DNA from: Muscardinus avellanarius
Taxonomy: Eukaryota; Chordata; Mammalia; Rodentia; Gliridae
Reading direction: 5' to 3'
DNA length: 64,000 nucleotides
Assembly: GCA_963383645.1 (NCBI GenBank)
Contig: OY726565.1
Coordinates: 25,108,466-25,172,465 of the forward strand
Part shown: one piece after another, positions 54,912 to 64,000 of the stretch
Position numbering within the stretch: position 1 is the first letter of the stretch
Layout of the letters: each line of letters begins with the position of its first letter
Translations under genes and position numbers: made by a program
The notes under the pieces: generated by a model
The model's input: only the letters and a program-made list of their open reading frames with translations
Databases searched by the model: none
What the model was told of the DNA's origin: nothing

Positions 54912-55912
54912 TCAGGACCTGAAGATATGCACAGCTTGGATCACATACTGCCGGCAGATGGGACAGTCATTCGTGCGCTTGCCACACTTGGTACAGGTCA
55001 CCAGGTGGCCACACTCCAGTAGAGCAGTCAGGGGGTGAGTCCATGCAGAGCTTACACAGGTTCTTCTCTGGGCCATATGGCACTGCTCCCCTGTTTGGTC
55101 TTCAGCACCACACACCAGGTGTGTCACCCTCTCTTCAGCTCCCCCTTCTCACAGCAGCCATTGTGGTTGATGAAATTGCAGCCAGAATCTCTTCCAGCTA
55201 CCACTGTTGGGCCTTCAGTGTCTCCAGATGGGCCAGGTCAGACAAAGAGGCCCTCCGCTGGGCCAGGCTGTCCTCTGAGTCAATGGACTGGGTTGTCCTT
55301 GGTGGTGGGCATCCTGGCTGCGCTCTCCAGGTGGACAGGCTACTCTTGCTCCAGAGACACATGCCATTGGCCTGCTGACTTTCCTGAGCCTGGGCTGGAG
55401 GGCCTGGGTGGCTGTGCAGGTGAAGCAGGGAGGCTGGCTGAGGTGGGAGGTGCTGTGCTGGTGTGAGGCTGGGTCAGGAAGGCCTGCAGCTGCTCTGGGG
55501 AAGTCAGAGACAAGGTGGGGGCCACAGTCCTGTACTCTGCAGAGATTATAGGCTGATGGCCAAGCACCAAACACCAGCTCTTCTTTCTCTTGGCACATTT
55601 CTTTAGAGATGTCATGGAGGCTGAGGCAGCCCCTTAGATTTTTACCCTCATCTTCATGAGCTCTTCCTGCTGAAAGGCAGTGGCTTGGAACCTTTGGCAG
55701 AGAAGGCAGAAGTGGAGCCCATTCCCCTCTTGGCTCGAACAGGTCATGCAGAAATTTTTCTTACAGTCCAAGCAGGTCTGCTTCCTGGCTGTGTTTGCGA
55801 ACACAGCAGCTTGGTTCCAAGCCTGTTGGAGAAAGAAAGGAGCCGTACCCAGGGTTGGCATAGGCTTGTGTCCTGGCCCCCTGGGCTGGTGGGACTTCCT
55901 CAGGCTGTCCAT
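54912..55912 (-). pseudogene. RFFL: RFFL (rififylin) processed pseudogene
   Basis: The parent is a FYVE-like/RING E3 ubiquitin ligase of about 360 residues, close to RNF34. Minus strand, 5' to 3': FYVE-like part with [20 protein letters not shown] and FCLLCQRF (about 55820-55690); EELMKMRVK ending at a stop (55634); a shifted frame with QAFLTQPHTSTAPPTS (about 55480); more stops; GCCEKGELK; then RING sequence. The first RING cysteines (CKLCMDSPPDC) sit in one frame and LLECGHLVTCTKCGKR, CPICRQYVIQAVHIFRS in another, because of a net two-base loss near 55025. It ends with the family C-terminus and stop at 54912. No introns appear between domains that lie in separate exons of the parent. The N-terminus before about 55830 is unrecognisable. 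Confidence 0.95.
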
Positions 55913-56658
55913 CCTAGCAGAACCAGTTACAGCAGGTTGACTGGGCCCTCACCTGAGAGGGCAGGGAGACTGGAGGAGCATAGGCCGGATCCAGGCAGGG
56001 GCACTGCGAAGCTCCCAACTGAGTCTTGGGGCTGAGGGGCACAGGGGTAGGGAGGGGCGACATCCTCACGGCAGCACCTCACCCATCCCTGGGCAGCCTG
56101 GTGCCATAGTCTGAAAATATTAAATGGGCAATCCCCAAATAAATAAGCTGTAAGTTTTAAATGACTTGCCATTCTGTGTAGTATGATGAGACCTTCTGCA
56201 TCCTCCATCTGAAATGAAACAGATGATATATTATCAGAGGTCAGTAGCCTAACACTATGTCACATTCCTAGGCCATTAATCTCATTTTATCTCTTCACGT
56301 AGGCATCACATATTCTCACTTTATTACTAGGAGAAGTCTGAGTACAGAGAGCCCATATTCACATAACTCTTATTTCAGTCAATGCTACACTTATTCTTTT
56401 TTATTTTATTATTGTTAATCTCTTGCTGTGGCTAACTTATAAACTAAACTTTATAGGTATAATGTATAGGGGGAGTAGTAGATATAGAGTTTGATACTAT
56501 CTTGATTTCAAGCATTCACTGGGAATCTTAGAATGTAGCCCTTGTGGATAAGGAGAAACTACTGTATCTAAAAATTCTTTTTAATTTTCTACCATTCAAC
56601 TATGTTTTATCTATGAAAAAATGAAATTTTATTTATTATGCTTAATCCTTATATTCAT
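55913..56658. other. No recognised feature
   Basis: A GC-richer stretch to about 56200 borders the retrocopy, then AT-rich DNA. No family match. Confidence 0.4.
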
Positions 56659-57059
56659 TATTCATTAATTATTTTTTAAATTTACTTTTATTGGTGCACT
56701 GTAATCATACATCACATTGGAATACAAGACTTGAAATGATATACAAGCACACATCATCCAATTAGCCCTCATCCAGTCCCCATCCCATTCCCTCCCCCTC
56801 CCTCAATCCTATGCTTGTTTGGTGATTAACTTTGATACATATGTTTATGTACCTCCTGCTTTTTAAAGAGGCTCCATCCTCCCCTATTCCATACCCTCTG
56901 ATTGGTCACCTTAATTGATTCACTATAGGGCCCTTTCTATAGCTCGGCCTCTTCCTGTTGCCCCTTTCCTCCTAGTTATTGCTGATTAGGGGAAGCATCT
57001 GGTTTTAATTTTCTGCGATATTTCACTGTGCATGCGGCGTTGCAAATATCGATCCCACT

Positions 57060-59440
57060 TTTGACGGCCCCAGTTGTGGCCTGGCTACCCGGTGGACTGA
57101 TCCAGACCTCGCTGGCTCAAGCAGCGGCCTTGCCTCATGGGAGGCCCCGATTCTGGTCTCGCTGGCCCTGACACTGGCCTAAACCTTCAGCTGGCTCCGA
57201 TCCCAGCCTCGCAGGCCCCAGCACCGGCTTTCCTCATGGCAGGCTCCAATGCTGGCCGATGGCCCCAGCATCGGCCTAACCCCTTGGCAGGCTCCAATCT
57301 AGGCCTCGGAGGCCTCAGTAGCGGCCTTGCTTCACGGAAGGCTCCGATGCTGGCCGCTGGCTCCGGCACTGGCCTAACCCCTAGGCAGGCTCCGATCCCG
57401 GCCTCCAAGACCCCGGCACCGGACTTGCCTTGCGGCAGGCTCCAATGCAGGCCGCTGGCCCCAGCATTGGCCTAACCCCTTGGCAGGCTCTGATCCCAGC
57501 CTCGGAGGCCTCAATAGCAACCTTGTCACACAGAAGGCTCTGATGCCAGCTGATGGCCCTGGCACCGGCCTAACCCCTCGGCAGACTCCAATTCCGACCT
57601 CAGAGGCCCTGGCTCTGGCCTTGTCTTACAGCAGGCTCCAATGCAGGCCGCTGGTCCCGGCATCAGCCTAACCCCTCGGCAGGCTCCGATCCCGGCCTCA
57701 GAGGCCCCAGCACCAGCCTTGCCTCATGGCTGGATCCAATGTCGGCCTCGTTAGCCCCAGCACCGGCCTAACCCCTCGGCAGGCTCCAATCCCGGCCTCG
57801 GAGGCCTCAATAGCAAGCAGCCTTGCCTCACGGAAGGCTCCGATGCCACCCGGTGGTCCCGGCACTGGCCTAACCCCTCAGCAGGCTCTGATCCCGGCCT
57901 CGGAGGCCCCAGCACCGGCCTTGCCTCACAGCAGGCTCCGATCCCGGCCATGCTGGCCCTGGCACCAGCCTGACCCCACGGTAGGCTGCGATCCCGGCCT
58001 CGGAGGCCCCAGCACCAGCCTTGCCTCACGGCAGGCTCCGATCCTGACCTCGCTGGCCCCAGCACCGGCCTAACCCCTCAGCAGGCTCTGATCCCGGCCT
58101 CGGAGGCCTCAATAGCGGCCTTGCCTCACAGAAGGCTCCGATGCCAGCCGTTGGCCCTGGCACCGGCCTAACCCCTTAGCAGGCTCCGATCCCGACCTTG
58201 GAGGCCCCAGCACTGGCCTTGCTTCATGGCTGGCTCCAATGCCGTCCTCGCTAGCCCCAGCACTGGCCTAACCCCTCGGCAGGCTCCAATCCCCGCCTCA
58301 GAGGCCTCAATAGCGGCCTTGCCTCATGGAAGGCTCCGATGCCACCCGGTGGTCCCGGCACCGGCCTAACCCCTCAGCAGGCTCTGATCCCGGCCTCGGA
58401 GGCCCCAGCACCGGCCTTGCCTCACAACAGGCTCCGATCCCGGCCACACTGGCCCTGGCACCAGCCTGACCCCTTGGTAGGCTCTGATCCCGGCCTCGGA
58501 GGCCCCAGCACTGGCCTTGCCTCACGGCAGGCTCCGATCCTGACCTCGCTGGCCCCAGCACTGGCCTAACCCCTCAGCAGGCTCCCATCCCAGCCTCAGA
58601 GGCCTCAATAACGGCCTTGCCTCATGGAAGGCTCTGATGCCGGTCGTTGGCCCCGGCACCGGCTTAACCCCTTGGCAGTCTCCGATCCTGGCCTCGGAAG
58701 CCCCAGCACTGGCCTTGCCTCACGGCTGGCTCCGATGCCAGCCTTTGGCCCCGGCACCGGCCTAACCCCTTAGCAGGCTCCGATCCCGGCCTTGGAGGCC
58801 CCAGCACCGGCCTTACCTCATGGCAGGCTCCGATCCCGGCCTCGCTGGCCACGTCACCAGCCTAACCCCTCGACAGGCTCCAATCCCGGCCTTGGAGGCC
58901 CCAGCTCCGGCCTTGCCTCACAGTAAGCTCTGATCCCGGCCTTGCTGGCCCTGGCACCAGCCTAACCCCTTGGCAGGCTCCAATCCCAACCTCTAAGGCC
59001 AGAGCACCGGCCTTGCCTCACAGAAGGCTCCAATTCCGGCCTCGCTGGCCCCAGCACCGGCCTAACCCCTCAGCAGGCTCTGATCCCAGCTTCGGAGGCC
59101 CCAGTAGCGGCTTTGCCTCACAGCAGGCCCCGATGTCGGCCATTGGCCCTGGCACCGGCCTAACCCCTCAGCAGGCTCTGATCCTGGCCTCAGAGGCCCC
59201 AGTACCGGCCTTGCCTCATGGAAGGCTCCAATCCTGGCCTTGTTGGCCGGCCCAGGCACTGGCCAAACCCCTCGGCATGATCCGATCCCGGCTTCACTGG
59301 CCCCAGCACCAGCCTAACTACTAGGGTGGCTCCGATCCTGGCCTTGGAGGCTCCAACACCGGCCTTGCCTCACGACAGGCTCCAATACCAGCTTTGCTGT
59401 GTCCGTCGCCGGCCTCACCCCTCGGCAGGCTCTAATCCGA
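57060..59440. repeat. 50-bp-type GC-rich VNTR of copy 4 (about 48 units)
   Basis: The same unit types as in copy 3 (taacccctcggcaggctcc and ttgcctcacggcaggctccg) recur about every 48-50 bases. Additional unit variants have an atgccggccgttggccc-like 3-way variant and a ttgcctcatggaaggctc variant. Larger blocks repeat: the 57780-58100 and 58270-58590 intervals are near copies, indicating segmental expansion. Confidence 0.93.
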
Positions 59441-59995
59441 GCACCCTCTTTGCCCAACCATTTGTCCCACATTCTCGAGGGTGTGTGGTAGTAGCATTCT
59501 GCCTCTGGGGTCATTACTTCAAAGGTTCAAGGTGTAATGCATCAGATCTCTGCCTCCCCTGAGTACTGGCCACTGCCATTGCCACTGCCTCCACAATTTC
59601 AAATCTTTCCCAAGCTCTTTTTCCATTCTGAATGTTGTCCAGTGTTCCTAAGCATGTGTGATGGTAGCATTTGACCTTTGGTGTAATTTCTTAAAAAAAA
59701 AAAAATAAGGTTTGTAGGCTCTGATTTCTGCTTCTCCTGAATACAAGTCTCCACCGCCAACGTGGAGACCGCTTTCAGCACCGTCTTTCTCCTTGGTCTC
59801 CACTAAACTCTCTCCTTACAGGTGATGTCCAAGATTCTTAACAATGTGGAGAAGAAGCAGTCCTCCTTAGCGGGGAATTTTTCCAATAATTCCAGTTCAT
59901 TTGGATAAGTTTGTCTGCATCTCCAGTATCCTGGCATCCGCCACGGCCTCCTTGACCCCTCTCCGATATTTTCATTTTTTTCTTTTTCTTTTCCT
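59441..59995 (-). promoter_or_regulatory. L1 5'-UTR-like monomers in copy 4
   Basis: Three diverged units share the aatgttgtccagtgttcctaagcatgtg and gtaatttcttaa...ggtttg order with the monomers at 10.79-10.97 kb and 37.69-38.9 kb. By analogy with L1 5' monomers they might have promoter activity; no direct evidence. Confidence 0.6.
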
Positions 59996-60000
59996 TTTTT

Positions 60001-60388
60001 ACAGGGTCCTTCCGGGTGAAAAGGGGGTTGCCTAGGGGTGCCCCACCATTGCCTGCCCACCTGCCCAAGGTCGGGGCCAGAGGCCTGGACCACAGGGTCC
60101 TTCCAGGTGGGGAGGGGTGTCACCTAGGGATGCCCCGCCAGCGCCTGCCCCGCCAGCGCCTGCCCACCCCCCCAGGGTCGGGGCCAGAGGTCCGGACCAC
60201 AGGGTCCTTCTGGGTGGAGAGGGGGTCGCCGAAGGGTGCCCCGCCAGTGCCTGCCCACTGCCCACCCGCCCAGGGTCGGGGCCAGAGGCCTGGACCACAG
60301 GTTCCTTCCAGGTGGAAAGGGGGTCACCTAGGGGTGCCCCGCCAGCGCCTGCCCACCTGCCTAGAGTTGGGGCCAGAGGCCCGGACCC
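60001..60388. repeat. Second GC-rich tandem array at 5' end of copy 4
   Basis: Four units starting acagg(g/t)tcctt at 60001, 60092, 60199 and 60297, of 91, 107, 98 and about 92 bp. Shared segments are ggtcggggccagaggcc and gccccgccagcgcctgccca. The 107-bp unit has an internal gccagcgcctgcccc duplication. CpG-dense. Confidence 0.95.
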
Positions 60389-60400
60389 TATTCATTAATT

Positions 60401-60554
60401 CTTTATTCAAGTATTTTAGATATTATTTTCTCCTTTGTTATTTCATTACATTTCAATTATTTTTTTACTTCTAGAATTTCCACTTGATTTTTGTTCATAT
60501 AATTCCATTTCTTCTAAATGTTCTTATCTTTTCATCTAATTTTTTTGATATCTT
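60401..60554. other. No recognised feature
   Basis: AT-rich flank of copy 4. Confidence 0.4.
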
Positions 60555-60559
60555 ACTCA

Positions 60560-60775
60560 TTGTTTTTGGTTTTATTTTTGTTTTTGTTCTGTGTGTGGGA
60601 CTAGGGATTGAACCCAGGGGCATTCTACTTCTGAACTATACCTCCTGCCTTGAAATTGGGTCTTGCTATGTTGCTGAGGGTCTCACTACTTGCTGAGGCT
60701 ATTCTTGAACCTGTGATCCTCCTGTCTCAGCCACTCAAGTAGTGAGATTACAGGCATGTGCCACCACACCTCACT
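60560..60775 (-). mobile_element. B1-dID SINE
   Basis: Minus strand: GTGAGGTGTGGTGGCACATG head, CAAGTAGTGAGACCC linker, CCTGGGTTCAATCCCTAGTCC tail. A/AAAAC-rich end. Confidence 0.87.
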
Positions 60776-61374
60776 TACTTATAATTATTTTAAAGTTCAC
60801 ATTTGTCAACACCAATATCTTCTAGTACTATCTCCTACCATAATTATCTCTCTAGCAATGGACAGTAGAAACGCTATTGTTTCTCATCTACCAAATAAAG
60901 TGGCTTGTTAGGATTAATGAACTACTTTGTTCTGGCTACATGAAGCGTCACCTTATAATATTGAGCCTTGCTTAGCCACAAACTTTGATTAAAATCAAGG
61001 AGTTTTTACAAGGTTATGTCTAGGTTCTTTTCTCATTCTATAAGACTAAATTGATAGCTATTTTGAATTATCCTCAATGTTTGGTATGTGCTAGATACTT
61101 TGAAGACATTGTATCTAACCTCAGTTTTCATGGCAGTGCAATTTAAGTGACAAGCATAATGGCACCACTCTGTCTTTTTTACTGCTCTCTTTGTGTTCAA
61201 TAAGTACTAGTTGAATGAATAAATGAGTGACTTAATTAATTGTATTGAAACTAGAGATAAAGTAATAGAACTCATACCCTTTCTGGTGAAGAACTAATAG
61301 GAAATGATGATTGACTGAACTTAGGAACTAAAAAACAGAAAGAAGGTAAGGAAAAGATAATCATTGTGATCTAT
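60776..61374. other. No recognised feature
   Basis: AT-rich; gttgaatgaataaatgagtg at about 61210 hints at the end of an L2 or MIR element but is too short to call. Confidence 0.4.
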
Positions 61375-61560
61375 TGAACATTTATTATAAATTAGCTATG
61401 GTTCATAAAACTCCATATACAGTATATGTTGAAATCCTTACAAATTCTCTATAAGGTAGGCATTTAGAGTGAGACTAAGTTACTTGCCTGAAAGTGGCAA
61501 AAGTCCAATTTAAATTCAGTCTCTCTGATCCTAAAGCTTTTAACCATGACTCTGTGATGT
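61375..61560 (+). mobile_element. MIR
   Basis: Order gaacatttattataaattag, ccttacaaattctctataagg, taagttacttgcctgaaagt, aatttaaattcagtctctctg matches MIR in sense. Confidence 0.75.
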
Positions 61561-62214
61561 CTAAAGTTTTAAGCATAAGAACAGAAAGATGAATTTAAAT
61601 TCATTTTTCAATTTATGTCTGCATCTATAGGTTGATAGATGCAGATATAGGTTGATATACAGAAAGAAATATTGCTTGTGGAAGTTTAATTTCTCTTCTT
61701 TGATGTGTTTCTCTACCCTGTAAGAAAATATCTACTTTCTTCCTCACCAATCCATAACTTAACTGCTATTATAGAATTTTAAAATATTTATGCAACTTGA
61801 GACAGAGTTAGTTTCTCCATATACTAGGAATAGATTTTTAAATTCAAATATATAGTTATACACATGTATAAAAGAGAAATAATGTTTTCCTTCACATAGC
61901 AGACCAGTAAGAAAATCTTTCACTTGTCTATCAACTAAAGATATCTTGGTTTCCAGAACTAGAATAAATGTTCTTGCTTCTCCTTTGAATGACACTTCAG
62001 TGAGGGATGTTGTATCTTTTGCCAAAAAGTAAAAATTTAAAAATATCAGAAAAACAAAGTGAAGAAATCTTATTTTACACATATAGCCTGAAGATAGCAC
62101 ATTTAATCACAAGGATTGGAAATTTTTAAAAACCTAGAAAGGATTTAACAGGATAAACAGACTAAAATGAGTATTTCTTTCTATAGCCAGCTTAGCTTCT
62201 TCAGTAGAGCACCA
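61561..62214. other. No recognised feature
   Basis: A 113-codon minus-strand frame at 61759-62100 is AT-rich, hydrophobic and lacks family resemblance. Confidence 0.4.
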
Positions 62215-62728
62215 TGAAGCATCTGGAGGCCACTCTGCCCCCGAGCCTCCCTCCCTCTTGCTGTCTTCTCCTTGTTTGTTCTATCTCAGCATCACTGTGC
62301 TTCTCAAGTACGCTAGCATATTTCTAACTCAGGACTTCTGCACTACCATATCTCCTTCTGCCTGCAATACTCTCCTCTTCTATCCCAGGTGTCCGCATGC
62401 TTGACTACCTTTCCTCCTTCAGGTTTCTGTCCATGCATCACCTCTTCATCGAAACCTCCCCAAATACTCTTTCATAAGAGAAGCCGTGCCCTGGCCCACC
62501 CTCAGCAGCACTATCTCCTTCCCGCTTTATTTTCCTCTACTGCATGTGTCACTGTCTGGTGTACTATGTTGTATTCACTTGTTCTCTGCAGGCACCATTC
62601 ATTACTTCCCTTCCTTGGGATGTAAGTTCGATGAAGGAAGAAAATTTCTTTTGTTTGGTTTTGTATTTCAGGGATCACAACAGTGCCTGGCACATGGTAG
62701 CATTCTATAAATACTTGTGGAATAAATG
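62215..62728 (+). mobile_element. L2 (ancient LINE2) 3' end
   Basis: Sense order ttctgcctgcaatactctcc, catcacctcttcatcgaaac, gggatgtaagttcgatgaag, cacaacagtgcctggcacat, ttgtggaataaatgaatg is the typical L2 3' terminal sequence. About 500 bp, well preserved for its age. Confidence 0.9.
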
Positions 62729-63444
62729 AATGTTGAATATATAATAAGAAAGCATTTCAGGAGGTTTTTCAACCCTTCTAAGCCATTAGGCGATAATTAT
62801 TCACAAAGCTAAGTCGAAGCTTCTAATTACAACATGGCATCAAAACATGGAAAAACTGCTATGCATTCACTTGATCCAAAAGTATCGTTGCCCATATCTG
62901 TAGATGGTTAAACCAGAAGTATCGATGGAAAATTTTGAAGTCATTTTTATTTCCAAGAACTTTTTTATTACAATACATGTAAGGAGTATGGAATCCCATC
63001 TGTCTTATTGGTGTCTGTTTCCAAAGAAGTCAAAACACTGCAAGGACCTCAACAAATATTTGTTGAATTAGAATATGCATATTAATGTACATGTGTCATG
63101 TATGTATTTTACTGTGTAGAGTTCTATGACATCAGAACCTTTAACTTGATTATTTGATGAAGGTTCTATTTTCTCTTATACCTCTAAGAAGGCCAAATGC
63201 TTCAACCTTGTAAATTGCCAAGGTATTAACCAAAGCCAGCTGCAACTTATAAATGCCTCCCTTTTTATAAGAAGTCAACTTGGGCATGTGTTCTTGGTAT
63301 GACATAGCACTTGATCTCTCTTGTTCATGCCTCTCAGCTTTGTTTATAGTAGGCAGCCTATTTTTATGAGGATTCCTTAAGCCCAACAATGAGTTCAACG
63401 GTCTCTGAAGAAAACACACACATGCATTCATTCTAAAAGTCAAT
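62729..63444. other. No recognised feature
   Basis: Includes a minus-strand 97-codon frame (63150-63443) without family resemblance. Confidence 0.4.
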
Positions 63445-63458
63445 TATTATTATTATTA

Positions 63459-63667
63459 TTTTTTTTGGTGGTACTGGGGGTGGAACCCAGGGGCTTTTCT
63501 ACCTCCAAGATATACTCCCAGACCTATTTTATACTTTATTTGGAAACAGGGTCTCACTAAGTTGCTGAGAGCTTCACTAAGTAACTAAGACTGGCTTCGA
63601 ACCTGTGTGATCCTCCTGTCTCAGCCTCCCAAGCTCGGGATTACAAGCTTGCGCCACCACGCCCGAC
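63459..63667 (-). mobile_element. B1-dID SINE, CCACCCCCAGTACC tail subfamily
   Basis: Minus strand: AGTCGGGCGTGGTGGCGCAA, CTTAGTTACTTAGTGAAGCT, CCTGGGTTCCACCCCCAGTACC. The repeat ctaaaagtcaattatt lies on both sides (about 63434 and 63666). Confidence 0.95.
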
Positions 63668-64000
63668 TAAAAGTCAATTATTTTTACACAGCATGCCATA
63701 ACTTAATATAGGATTTAGGTTTTTGTGTTTTACATAAAAAGTACCCCCAACACTAATTAAGTCATTTATATTGGTGACAATATAAAACCACAAAGAAATT
63801 GGATAATAGTATTAAGAACTATAATATTACCTAATATGCAACAAGCAGATGTTAGGAGACTAAATTTTGCTTAGAGCACAAGTCACACTTTGGTAGAAGG
63901 TGCTTAGAGAAGCACTTAGCTCTTGCAAGCATCCAGGGAGTTATTTTAGAACTGTAAGATACACAGTTCAGTAGCACAGGCATGAGGGAGTGCTATGCCC
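63668..64000. other. No recognised feature
   Basis: AT-rich sequence to the window edge. Confidence 0.45.

Larger units (their letters stand above)
56659..60400 (-). mobile_element. Composite VNTR-L1 retrotransposon, copy 4 (SVA/LAVA-like, longest)
   Basis: The 12-bp direct repeat tattcattaatt bounds it (56659-56670 and 60389-60400), leaving a 3718-bp body. In minus-strand order: four GC-rich units of 91-107 bp (60388-60001); an A-rich purine linker; L1 5'-UTR-like monomers (about 59950-59460) homologous to those in copies 1 and 2; a 50-bp-type VNTR of about 2.4 kb (59440-57060); the shared connector (gcgttgcaaatatcgatccc); an L1 3' UTR (57040-56690); an A-rich tail. No L1 coding sequence. 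The intact monomer-VNTR-L1 order suggests it is close to full length and shows the missing 5' part of copy 3. Confidence 0.92.

Noticed and set aside
54912..55615. RING/FYVE frames as a functional E3 ligase
   Set aside because: Several stops and frameshifts separate the pieces, and the RING cysteines are in different frames.
57137..59562. Proline/alanine-rich open frames in the second VNTR
   Set aside because: Same cause as in copy 3. No start context or single preferred frame.
60001..60388. CpG island marking a host gene promoter
   Set aside because: The CpG-dense stretch lies within the target-site duplications of a retrotransposon and no host gene starts nearby.
60016..60474. 152-codon plus-strand open frame
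   Set aside because: Spans the four-unit GC-rich array of copy 4 and runs past the target-site duplication. Competing frames exist on both strands.

Overview
The window looks like non-coding DNA from a placental mammal, most likely a sciuromorph rodent (squirrel, mountain beaver or dormouse group). The main clue is about forty copies of a SINE that joins a 7SL-derived B1/Alu-like monomer (GGCGTGGTGG...TAATCCC...GGAGGAT) to a tRNA/ID-like tail (ending GGTTCCACCCCCAGTACC or GGAACCCCAGTACC). This is the B1-dID architecture known from sciuromorph rodents. Ancient mammalian MIR and L2 copies, several L1 fragments and endogenous retrovirus remnants fill much of the rest. I see no intact protein-coding gene. 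Species cannot be fixed from the sequence alone.

Layout. 1-9 kb: L1 3' end, scattered SINEs and (CA)n tracts. 9.19-11.15 kb: a composite L1-derived element on the minus strand, itself hit by a SINE. 11.2-12 kb: purine-rich simple repeats. 12.0-17.85 kb: a degraded class I retrovirus cluster (LTR, env, protease and gag remnants, mostly minus strand) containing a solo LTR and an inverted gag duplication. 18-28 kb: SINEs, MIRs and unassigned DNA. 28.39-29.93 kb: a composite element with a 50-bp GC-rich VNTR. 30-37 kb: SINEs, an ID element, MIRs and an ancient L1. 37.49-39.97 kb: a plus-strand composite L1 derivative with target-site duplications. 41.3-41.5 kb: POLR2K retropseudogene. 41.8-44.8 kb: rearranged L1 with a perfect 60-bp inverted repeat. 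47.9-48.6 kb: L1 3' end. 50.1-51.2 kb: class II retrovirus pol and LTR-like remnant. 54.9-55.9 kb: RFFL retropseudogene, minus strand. 56.66-60.40 kb: a second, larger VNTR composite element. 60.5-64 kb: SINEs, MIR and L2.

The most interesting signal is the set of four composite elements. All combine L1 5'-leader-like monomers and/or GC-rich repeats with an L1 3' terminus and A-tail, and lack the L1 coding body. Three are bounded by direct repeats of 12-15 bp, so they moved by L1-type target-primed reverse transcription. Two copies carry the same internal junction with a single GC-rich block. The other two share a different junction, with the GC-rich block expanded into a 50-bp VNTR of roughly 20 and 48 units. 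This resembles the hominoid SVA and gibbon LAVA elements (VNTR plus L1/ERV-derived 3' part, mobilised by L1) and could be an independent rodent counterpart. Whether it is already catalogued in a repeat library cannot be judged here.

No genes act together in this window. The biology is retrotransposition: L1 machinery has supplied SINEs, processed pseudogenes and the composites, and retroviruses have left broken proviruses and solo LTRs.
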